Positions 55,301 through 64,000 of a DNA stretch of 64,000 bases are shown piece after piece (position 1 is the stretch's first letter; each line of letters begins with the position of its first letter). Both the position numbers and the translations under genes were made by a program. This DNA is from Cyanophora paradoxa (taxonomy: Eukaryota; Glaucocystophyceae; Cyanophorales; Cyanophoraceae), in NCBI GenBank assembly GCA_004431415.1, contig QPMI01000103.1, forward strand, positions 247,986-311,985, given 5' to 3'. The notes beneath the pieces were generated by a model. The model was given only the letters and a program-made list of their open reading frames with translations. It was not told the origin of the DNA and did no database searches.

Positions 55301-58188
55301 CGCCCTCCGCGCCGCCCTCGCCCGCCTCGTGCCTTCTACTCCCCTTCCCCCCCCCCCCCCCCCCCCCCCCTGCCCTCCCCTCTGAGCGCCCTGGCGGCAG
55401 GCGGAGGGCCAGGCTGCGATCCGCGTGGAGATGGCCGAGGCCGCCGACGCCGCCGCCCGCGCCCGCGCCGACGCCGTCCGCCCTCCCTCGTCCCCGCCCC
55501 CGCCCCGCCCCGCTTAGGCCTCGCCGGCAGGAGGAGGGGAGGCGCGGGCGCGGGAGGCCGCCGTCAACGGCCTCCGCGCCGCCATCCTCGAGCAGGCGCC
55601 TCCCCCGCCCCTCCCTCCTCCCTGCCGCCCCCTCCTCCTCTCAGCGCCCCTGCAGGTGGAGGCGGAGGCGGAGGCGCGCGCTGCGGGCGGGGAGCGGCTG
55701 GCGGCGGAGGCGCGGCGGCTGGTGGAGGAGGAGGCGGGGGCGCGCCGCGCCGCCCTCGACGCCATCCAGGGCGACCTCCTACGCCTCGTCCGCCCCTCCC
55801 CTGCTTGCTCGCCGCTCCTCGGCTCTCCTCCTGACGGGGCGGGCCGGGGGCGCAGGGGGCGGCGCTGGCGGCGCTGCCACCGCCGACGGCGACCCCGCCC
55901 TCCTCGGCCCCCTCCTCGCCCCAGCGCGGCGCCCCGCACCACCACGAGGCCCGCAAGGCGCGCCCCCTCCGTCCCCTTTCCCCGCTCCCCCCCTCCCCGC
56001 GTGACCCTGTGCCCAGCCGGAGGACACGCGGGCGCGGCTCAAGGCCTGCGAGGCCCTCCTCAAGGCCCACTCCAGCGAGCTCGAGAGTGCGCCGTACCCC
56101 CGCCCGCCCGACCCCGTACCCCGCCTCCGTGACGCCCTGCCCGTCAGCGCACGAGTACCTCATCCGCGCCCAGGCCGCCCAGGTACCCCCCGCGGGTCCC
56201 TTGAACCCCCCGCCCCGCCCCCCCCCCCACCCCGGCCAAAACGCGTACCCCAGGTGGAGCACTGCGCGACGACGAAGGCGCTGGAGAACCTCCGCACCGC
56301 CACCGCCGAGCAGGTAGCCCCCCCCCCGCCTTGCTTCTGGGCGGTGTACCTTCTGCACCCACTCACCGCCCGGTCCCCCCCCGGCAGATGGCGGGTGTGA
56401 ACGCGCGGGCGCAAGCGGCGGAGGAGAGGGTACGGCAGCTCGCCTCCGGTACCGCCCCCGCTCCCGCCGCGTACCCGGTACCCCATCCCCGACGCTCGGC
56501 CGTACCCCAGCGGTGGTGGCGGACCAGGAGGGCATGCGCCGCTCTTTCGCAGAGTCCCTCGACGCCCTTCGGTGCGCCCGTACCCCGCCGGCCGGCACGG
56601 CGAGGCGGGGTACGCGAGAGAGGCTGACCGGGTCCGGCCGGGCCGGGCAGGTTCGACGTGGAGGGGGCCGTGGGGCGGCGGGGTGGCCCGCCCGCCGAGC
56701 CGGGGCCCGCCCCAGGATCCCGCTCGCCCCCTCCGGGCCAGGGCTTCGCCGCCCGCGCCGCCGGTGCCCGCGCCGGCCCGCCCCTCCCTGCCGCCGCCGC
56801 CCCCTCTGAGCTGGGCGCCGGCGGGCAGCGCCTGAGCGGGAGGGCGGGGGCGCGCTGTACACGTGCGGCCCGCTGGCGGCGACGCTGGCGGGGCTGCTCT
56901 CCCCCGAGCGGCAGGCCGCGCCGCCCCCCGCGAGCGCCAACGCGAGCCCTCGCCGCGGGGCCTCCGCCCCAGCACCTCCGTCTCTGCCCCGCGCCCCGTC
57001 TCCCTTCCATCCGCCCCGGCGCCCCCGGCCCCGGCCCTGGACCCGCCTCCGTCAACCCGTACTCCGCCCACGTCGCCCCTCCCCCGTCCCCGACCTCCTC
57101 CCCTCGTCCCCGCCGCGCCCTCCTCCCCCCGGGGCCGGCGGCGGCCCCGGCGGGGTGCCCTCCTCGGCGGCAGCGGCGGCGGCCCTCTCGCCCTTTGCGG
57201 AGCGCCACAGTGCGCCGGGCCGGCCGGCCCCGCCCCGGCCCCGCCCCGCCCTGCTCTGACGGGGCCGGCCGGGGGCGCAGCGACGGCGCTCGCGGCGCTG
57301 CACGCGGCCGTGGAGACGCTCGACGCCTACGTCCGCTACGCGCCCCACGAGCAGGCCCGCCCCTTGCTCCAGCCCGCCGCTCTGCCCCTCCGCCCCAGCC
57401 GCCCAACGCGCCCCCGCAGGCGGCGCGGGCGCCCTCGGGTCCCGTCTCTTCTGTCGCCACTGCCCTCTGCTCCTCCCTCCAGGCCCGCCCCCTCCCGCTC
57501 CTTCCCCTTCTCGTTCCCTGACGCGCCCGTACCCCAGGCGGTGGTGACGGAGGGGGTGCGCGCCGGCGTCCTCCTGCGCCCCACGCAGCACCCCTGGGAG
57601 TTCCTCGAGGCCCTCGTCATCCGTACCCCCCCGCGCCCTCGAATTGCGTCCCCGCCCGAGCCGCGCGCCCAGGGGAGCCCGGCTCGGCGATGGCGGAGGC
57701 GGTGGGGTACATCAACCGGACGGCGCCCCCGCCGCAGAGGTGCGCGGCGAGGCGCTGCCGCCGGCCACGGGCGGGGCCGACGGGGCGGGGCGGGGCAGCG
57801 CGGAGGACGAGGCGGCCCTGTCCGACGCCAAGTTCGCCGCCTTCGTCCGCGCCGCCCTCAAGTGCGCCCCGCCCCGCCCCCCCGCGAGACCTTTCCCGCC
57901 TGAGGCGCCGGGCGGCGCGCAGCAAGCGGGCGCTGCGCGAGTGGCTCGGCGCCCTCGCCGCCTACATGGTCGACCGCGCCCACAAGCGCGGCGCCGACGG
58001 CGGGTGCGCCCCCGCCCCGCCCCCCTCGAGCTAGACTGCCGCCTGACTCGGGGGGCAGGGCGACGCCGCGCGCCGGCTTCGTGCAGGAGCTGCTGGAGGC
58101 CGTCGGGCCCCTCGCCGCCCTCGACTTCGCGTACCCCGTCGAGGCCGCCGCCGGGGCCCCCGCCCCCGCCCCGGGGCCCGCCCCTTGA
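52314..58188 (+). CDS. Very long Ala/Glu/Arg coiled-coil protein encoded by about 25-30 small exons
   Basis: The start is ATG 52314, or MSSEG at 52323, followed by DALTRISALEKLLHSTTSSM. A long exon (about 52700-53465) contains MDEMRDAIADLTERVEQVGG and a Pro/Ala-rich linker. The rest alternates introns with 55-110 nt exons that each encode one short helix: LNELEARVSEAESRISFAEQ, VRARFAFMDHALDDAATRVA, EALCRGVEAEMRAGLEAARA, MEKEARAREEALDALRAALA and VNARAQAAEERVRQLAS. The C-terminal exons look more globular (VVTEGVRAGVLLRPTQHPWE, KRALREWLGALAAYMVDRAH) and finish GFVQELLEAVGPLAALDFAY before TGA at 58186-58188. No motor, actin or membrane motif was seen. A structural or scaffolding role is inferred from the coiled coil alone. 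Confidence 0.65.
55347..55370. repeat. Poly-C homopolymer, 24 nt, intronic
   Basis: This run of 24 C residues lies in an intron of the long coiled-coil gene, directly before TGCCCTCCCCTCTGAG and the acceptor GGCGGCAG. It forms the polypyrimidine part of the intron. Confidence 0.85.
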
Positions 58189-58404
58189 ATCGATATCGCG
58201 CCGAGCCCGTCTCCGAGATCGTGAATCGCACGCGCATGCTCCGCTGCACGCGCACGCCGGGCACCGAGCTCGAGCTCGAGCTCGAGGAAACGAAGGTCGC
58301 TTTAGCCGGGCGGAGTTGCAGGCCTAGCAATACGGCAGAGCCAACAAGCCGAGCAAGCCGACAAGCCGAGAGCCGACGGTTCGCAGTACCCGGGTGCGAA
58401 CGCG
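58189..58404. promoter_or_regulatory. Tandem intergenic spacer, probable promoter of the COG0523 gene
   Basis: This 216-bp spacer lies between two plus-strand genes. It contains ATCGATAT just after the upstream stop and a GAGCTCGAGCTCGAGCTCGA tract near 58266-58287, both typical of the window's palindromic intergenic DNA. Confidence 0.4.
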
Positions 58405-60729
58405 ATGAGCAGCTCCACCAGCGCCGGCGCCAGCGCCGCGAACTCGAAGGTGCCGGTAACGGTGTTCACGGGCTACTTGGGAGCGGGCAAGACAACGATC
58501 ATCCTGAACGTGCGCCCCGCGCGGAACTCCCCGCGCCACTGCAGCGGCACGAGACGCTCACGCGCACTGCGCAGGTCATCAAAGCACTTCCGCAAGGGTG
58601 CGCAGCGTCGCGCGCGCGCGCTTCGCGCTTGCGTCGCGGGAGTGACGGCCCCGCGCAGCTACAAGTGCGTGTGGCTCAAGAACGAGATCGGCGATGTGGC
58701 TGTGGACTCCCAGGTTGCCGCCAGCAACAGCATCCAGTCGGCGGAGATGCTCGCGGGCTGGTGCGCTCGCGCCGGCGCTCGCCTCCCCCGCGCGCGCCGC
58801 TGCAGCAGACACCCGAGGCCCACGACCGCATAGTAGCAGCGTCTCCATCTGCTGCGCGGCTGCCGGCTAGAATCCAGGCGGCTGAGAGGCGTCTGACGGC
58901 GACTCCCCCGCCGCAGCGTCTGCTGCGTGCTCATCGGGCAGCTGGAGAACGCCCTCGCGGACATCATAACGCAGGCATGCCGCTGCACCGCCCTCCACCC
59001 CTGCTGCCCGCCGGCGCCGCCCTGCGCCTCCGGCGCCGGCGCTGACGTCGACCTCGCGTGGCCGCCGGCAGTACGCGCCGGATCGAATCGTGCTGGAGAC
59101 CTCGGGGTCGGCGCTGCCGGCGCCCATCGCCTGGGCCGTCCGTCGCCGTGCCGACATCGTCGTGCGCCCGGCCCCGCCCGCGCCCGCGCTCCGCCGACCC
59201 CGACTTCGAATCCGCAGAGGCTCGACGGCATCATCAACGTCGTCGACTGCGTCAACTTCCAGGGCTACAAGGACCGCTCTCAGGCGCATCCCGCCCTCTT
59301 CCCCCTCCCGCCCACCCCCTCCCCCCATCGCGCCGCTCGCCTGATTGGTAACCCCGCAGACTGCGAAGCTCCAGGCGCAGTACACTGACGTCATCCTCAT
59401 CAACAAGCACCAGGTTTCTGTTTTCTCTACTCTCGTACCCCGGGAGTGGAAGTTGGGCAGCCGCGGCGCTGAAACCGTACCCCCTCTCGCCAGTTGGTGC
59501 CGGAGACGAGGCTGGACTCGGTACTGGACGACGTGTACGATCTCAATCCCGATACCCCCAAGGTGCGGTCACGGCCGTACACCCTTTTTAAGACCAGCTC
59601 CAAGACCAAGACCGTTGTACCCCCGCCGCAGATCCGGGTACGGGGCAAGGGGGAGGTGGACCCGGCGGTGATTCTGGGTATCGACACGAAGCTCTTCCTG
59701 AGCGAGGCGCGCGCCCCCCGCGGCCCCGCGCCGCGCGCGCGAGCGGCCGCTGATCATGAGCCGCCGGGCGGGCGCCGCGCAGGAGGAAGGGGCGGCGGCG
59801 GCGGCGGGGATCAGCAAGCGGCACCAGGCAATGGACGTGGACCTGATCCAGGCCCGTACCCCCCCTTCGCCCGGCGTACCCCTCCCCTGACTCGGGGCTG
59901 CAGGTGATCGTGGGGGAGAAGCCGGCGGGGCGCGCCTGCTGCGGGGACCACTCGCACGACCACGGCAACGACCACGCGCACGCGCACGGGTGCGGGCGCC
60001 GGTCGAGCGGGCGCCGCCTCGGAGGGCCCTCGCCCGCCCCCGACGCCCTCTCGGCCGCAGCGACGGGCAGGCCTGCGGGAAGGACCACGCGCACGCCCCC
60101 GGAGACGCCTGCGGGCACGCCCACGGCCACCACGTGCGGCCGCAAGCCCCCTCCCCCTCCGCCCCGCTCTTCTCACCTTCGACCGTGTCGCCCGCAGGGG
60201 TACGAGTACGCGGGGGACGAGGCGACGGCGTTCCTGCGCTCCCTCCCCGCCGACGCCTTCGTCCGGGTCAAGGTTCGAATCCGGGCGGGGTCTTTTCGAA
60301 CTCCCTTCAACCCCTTTCCGATCGCAGGGCGTGATCCGCCTCGCGCCGGCCCCCGCGAGCCTCTCCCACGCCGTCGGCGCCGCCCTCGACGCCCCCGCCC
60401 CCGACCCCGCCTCCCCCGCCGCCCCGCCTTCCCCGGGGTACTACGTCATCAACTACGTGCGTTCCCGTACCCCCGTCGTCCAGCCCGGGCGCGACGCCGG
60501 CCCAGGTGCGGGGCCGCTTCGACCTGGTGCCCACGCCGGACTACGACGCTGCGAGCTGCCCCCTCAAGATGGTGCCCCGGCCCCCCCTCCCGGCCCGCAG
60601 CGCCCCCTTCCTCTCACCCTGGGCCGGCAGGTGTTCATGGGGACGTCAGACATGCACGCGCACCGGGCGCGGATACGCGACTTCCTCCGCGTCCCGGACT
60701 CCTGCCTCTCCGTCCACAGGGCCGACTAG
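58405..60729 (+). CDS. COG0523 (CobW/ZNG1-type) metal-chaperone GTPase
   Basis: These G3E GTPases insert zinc or other metals into client proteins. From ATG 58405 the first exon has VPVTVFTGYLGAGKTTIILN, with Walker A GYLGAGKTT. A 23-nt micro-exon (58575-58597) adds VIKALPQ. Then come YKCVWLKNEIGDVAVDSQV (switch region) and the signature CxCC motif as AGCVCCVLIGQLENALADI, whose first Cys codon is split by an intron. Later exons give RIVLETSG, LDGIINVVDCVNFQGYKD and VILINKHQLVPETRLDSVLD. A metal-binding His-rich loop follows (HSHDHGNDHAHAHG and HAHGHH). The C-terminal domain contains YEYAGDEATAFLRSLPADAF and VFMGTSDMHAHRARIRDFL. The stop is at 60727-60729. The NKxD base-recognition motif reads NKHQ. 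At least ten introns are inferred. Confidence 0.87.
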
Positions 60730-61667
60730 CGCCCCGCAGCCGGCCCCGCGTGCCGAGCGCGTGAGGCCGGGGGCCTCGGAGAGGGGGCCGGAAATTTGGC
60801 AGGAGAGGGGGGCTCGTCGGAAGGGCCCGGGCACGTCACGTAGGTCTAGACATAATCCCGAATACCTGTTGTGCCAAGTTTTGCAAAAACTGCGACGTCC
60901 ACTTTCGCGAAAACAACAACATGAACGTTAACCCTAAAAATGCATCGATATATATCCCCGACCCTGCCGGCCCCGACTTGTGGGCGGTCGATACCATCGG
61001 ATCCGGATTTCGATCGCGATATATGAAGGACCCGCGCGCGCGTGACGTTGACTGGCTACGTTCGCTATAAATTTTGAATTCAGAATTTAACACACGTGCA
61101 CGGCCATGGCAACTGCAATATCGCGATCGATATCGACTAGTACTGCGATTGCAATTGGCCATGGGCTCGCAACATATGGTGGCCACGTCCCTGCAGCTGC
61201 CTGCACATGAATATCTGACCCCACGTCCCTGCGCATAAGCGATCGCGAAATGCTGAATATCGATACTATGATATGTCGCATTTTTTGCATTAGCCGTTAG
61301 GCTAGTATACGTACAGCATGCGCATTTATCTACTTCAATCCTTCCGATCCCAGAACCCCGTACTATACCGAATTCGAAAGGGCAAAACTCGAGAAACGCG
61401 GGCGCAAAGAAAGTTCAAATATAGAAAATATAGATATCGATCTGCGTCTACTTTTGCACGACGATGCAAAGCTTAGTAGCTTACTACTACTGAAAATTAC
61501 GTACAGTACGCATGAAACGAAAACCACGGCAAATATGAATTACAACCGCTGTGCTGGTCTAAAGTTGCTGCTACTGCTGAAAACTAGCGATACAGACACT
61601 GCGAGCGCCCAAGAGAACTGCACAAGAGAAAGCGTGCTGCACAGTGTCAGAGAGGTGGCCGCGCGAG
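60730..61667. other. Convergent intergenic region, no gene seen
   Basis: GC-rich sequence gives way at about 60840 to balanced DNA with many palindromes: ATCGATATAT, GCGCGCGCG, CGATATCG, CCATGG, GAATTC and TCGCGA. No ORF resembles a protein. It separates the 3' ends of the COG0523 gene (+) and the histidine kinase gene (-). Confidence 0.55.
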
Positions 61668-64000
61668 CTAGGCGAAGGCGCCGCGGCCGGCGTCGGGCGC
61701 GGGGAGGAAGCGGGCGACGGCGGCGAGGAGGGCGTCGCGGAGGACGGGCTTGGTGAGGTAGTCGTTGGCCCCGAGGCGGAGGCCGGCCTCGCGGTCCTCC
61801 TCCAGCGCGTTCGCCGTCATTAAGACGATGGGCACGGGGCCGGCGCGCCCCAGCTCGCCCGGGCAGGCGGCCGCCGCCTCGAAGGCCCGGATGCGCCGGC
61901 ACGCCTCCCGCCCGTCCATCACCGGCATCTCCTGCGCCCCGCCCCGCCCCGCCCCGGCGTCGGCATCGCGGATTGAATTTAAAAAATGCGGCGTAATTCG
62001 CCGAGGCCGGGTGCGCGGGCGGGGCGGAGGCCGGGGCCGGGGCGCGGACCATGTCGAGGAGGATGAGGTCGATGTCGCGCGGGCTCTCGTAGTACATCCC
62101 TGCGCCCCCGCCCCGCCCCGCTCAGCGCCCCGGCACCGGCCCGGCGCACAGAAATACGATGGACACTCGGAGACGAGACGCGACGCCGGGGGCGGCGCAC
62201 CGACGCACTGGTTGCCGTTGGAGGCGGTGAGGACGTTGTAGCCGGCGCGCTCGAGCATGCGGCGCGCCACCAGCACGTTCGCCTGCGCCGCGGGCTCAGG
62301 GCCGCGCAGGCGAACGTTCGCCCGCCCGGGGCGCCCGCGCCCGAGGGCGGACCTTGATGTCGTCCACCACGAGGATCGTGCGCTGCCGCCCCGGCCCCAC
62401 CCCCGCCCCCGCCCCGCCGCCACCGTTTGTTGCCGCCGCCGCCGCCGCCGTCGCCGCCGCAGGCGCCTCGGGGGAGGGGGACGCCGGGTGGGCTGGGGCC
62501 GCGCGGCGCCGGCTCCGCGACCTGGGCGGGGCTCTGGGGCCGGCGGTTCGCCTCTGGGGACGGGGAGGGGCCGCCGCCGTCAGCGTCGACGAAGGTGGGC
62601 GCCTCGGGCGGCGGCGGGGACGAGCGGCGCTGGAGGGCCGCCACGATCGCCCGCTCGAGCAGCGTCGGGCGCAGCGGCAGCGTCACCTGCTCGAGCCCGC
62701 CCCGCCGCTGCGCCCCGCCCCCGCCCCTCGTCTCAGCTTCGGGCGGCGAGGAGGGGTCCCAGGGCGGGGGGTGGGGTGGAGGGGGTGGGGGGGGGGGGGG
62801 GGGGACCTGGGTGCGGGGCGGGAGGGCGGCGTCGGGCTCGCCGACGAGGCCCACGACCGCCTCGAAGGGCGCCAGCGCCCCCGTCCGGCCCCTGCAGCAG
62901 CGCCACCTCTGCGCCCGCCGCCCCGGCGTGAGATGGGAGGACGGGGAGCGGGAGGGAGCCCCGAGACGCCGCGGGCACGGGCCTGCGAAGAGGAGGGGCC
63001 GCGCGCGACGGGCACGCCCGAGCGGCGCCGCCCGCCGTTCCCGCCGCCGTCCTTGAGGCCCCCGCGCTCCAAGGCGGCCTGCAGCGCCGCGGCGATCTCC
63101 TCGGGGGCCGCCGCCTGCGCCACCGTCCCGCCCCACTGCGCGCCCCCCGTTCCCACCCGTGGCGGCTTCCCTCGCGCGATTCGGCGGCGGCGCGCACCTG
63201 TGCGAGGTAGTAGCTGACGGGGTCGAAGAGGGGCGCGCGGCTCGCGAGGACGACGCAGGGGACGCCGGAGAGGTTGGGCCAGCAGGGGGCGACGGGGGCC
63301 GGCCCCCGGTCCCCCAGCGGGAGCTCCGTGACCATGATGCGCGGCCCGCTGCGCAGGCCGCTGAGCGGGGCGGGCGGAAGAATTCGGGAAGAGTGGAACA
63401 GGAGGCGGGGCACCCTGGGGAGGGCGCGCGGGTCGGGGGCAGGGCGAGGGGCGGGAGCGGGGAGGGCTCCGAGAGGGCCCCCGCCAGCACCGCCGGCCCA
63501 ACAAACGGCGAGCTCGACCTCGACAGCGACTGCGGGTGTGTGGCGCGCCTGTCAGGGCGGGACGAGGGCGGGGGCCCCGGAGGGCGCTGCGCGAGGCGCA
63601 CGGCGGAGGCTGCCTGGATTCCGAAGACGGCGGTGGCCTGGCGGGCGGGCGGGCGGGCGCGGGGTCAGAGGGCGGGGGCTCGGAGAGCAGCGGGGCGGGG
63701 AGGGGCGGGGCGGGGCGGGGCGGGGCGGGGCGGGGCGGACCCAGAAGGTGGAGCCCTTGCCGACCTCCGAGAAGACCCCGGAGGTCCCGCCCATCCCCTC
63801 CGCCAGCCGCTTCGTGATCGCCTGCGCGAACTCAAACACAGCTCGCGAGGACGGGGGGCGGAGAGAGGAAGCGGGCGGGGGCGCGCCAGGCCGAGGCCAG
63901 TGCCCTCGAACATGCGGACGCCCGACCCCTTCGGGACCTGCTGGAAGGGCCGGAAGAGCGCGCCGATGTGCTCCGGCGAGATCCCGATCCTGCCGCCCGC
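61668..64000 (-). CDS. Hybrid sensor histidine kinase, C-terminal part (5' end beyond window)
   Basis: The window ends inside the ATPase (HATPase_c) domain. The most upstream exon (about 63900-64000) reads RIGISPEHIGALFRPFQQVP then EGTGLGLA, the F and G1 boxes. The next has AEGMGGTSGVFSEVGKGSTF, the G2 box. A region near 63190-63350 (RIMVTELPLGDRG, SGVPCVVLASRAPLFDPVSY) looks like a degenerate receiver. The C-terminal receiver is complete: TILVVDDIK (acidic pair), VARRMLERAGYNVLTASNGN, DIDLILLDM with the phospho-acceptor Asp, EMPVMDGREACRRIRAF, PIVLMTANALEEDREAGL and YLTKPVLRDALLAAVA with the conserved Lys. It stops at 61668. The enzyme autophosphorylates on His and passes phosphate to the receiver. 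Sensor and dimerisation domains are not visible here. Confidence 0.85.
62788..62803. repeat. G-run in an intron of the histidine kinase gene
   Basis: A run of roughly 15-20 G residues (poly-C on the coding strand) follows a GGGTGGAGGGGGT tract. It lies in an intron between the degenerate receiver region and the C-terminal receiver. Boundaries are approximate. Confidence 0.6.

Overview
This is a GC-rich nuclear window from a unicellular eukaryote. The genes are cut into many short exons by roughly 50-100 nt introns. Donors are mostly GTGCGC, GTCCGC or GTACCCC, with a minority starting GC, and acceptors are GCAG with a CTGAC/CTGAG-like branch site only about 15-25 nt upstream. Gene content fits a microalga or similar protist: a hybrid histidine kinase, soluble-adenylyl-cyclase-like protein, bestrophin, ammonium transporter, cornichon, MLF, GT92 and COG0523 proteins. 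A haptophyte-like alga is my best guess, at low confidence, because nothing here is lineage-diagnostic. No rRNA, tRNA, CRISPR or bacterial operon was seen.

Layout. 1-830: 3' end of an unrecognised gene (+). 1921-about 4400: putative beta-helix protein (-). 7416-11951: bestrophin-family channel (-). 12944-15380: histidine-phosphatase-superfamily protein (-), divergent from a GT92 glycosyltransferase (15634-17503, +). 18613-25392: ammonium transporter (-) carrying a 2.3-kb insertion flanked by permuted 262-bp direct repeats. 25393-29324: palindrome-rich DNA with a purine-rich gag-like remnant on the minus strand. About 29325-38909: large ADCY10-like protein (+). 38907-41585: repeats and one possible small membrane protein. 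41586-43353: coiled-coil tail-anchored protein (-). 43676-48529: coiled-coil SPRY protein (-), divergent from an MLF-family gene (48767-50201, +). 51337-52187: cornichon (-), divergent from a very long coiled-coil gene (52314-58188, +). 58405-60729: COG0523 GTPase (+). 61668 to the window end: C-terminal half of a hybrid histidine kinase (-).

Two kinds of sequence alternate sharply. Gene bodies are extremely GC-rich with C-runs in introns. Intergenic stretches, and parts of a few introns, are balanced in composition and densely tiled with short self-complementary words (AGATCT, GAATTC, GCATGC, CTGCAG, TCGCGA, CAATTG), which no gene explains. The genes are independent eukaryotic transcription units. 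Three pairs are divergent with 126-254 bp between start codons and probably share promoters. Their products share no obvious pathway beyond membrane transport and signalling.

Exon structures were assembled by eye from reading-frame continuity, splice motifs and family similarity. Gene ends marked by stop codons are firmer than 5' ends, and no transcript evidence was available.
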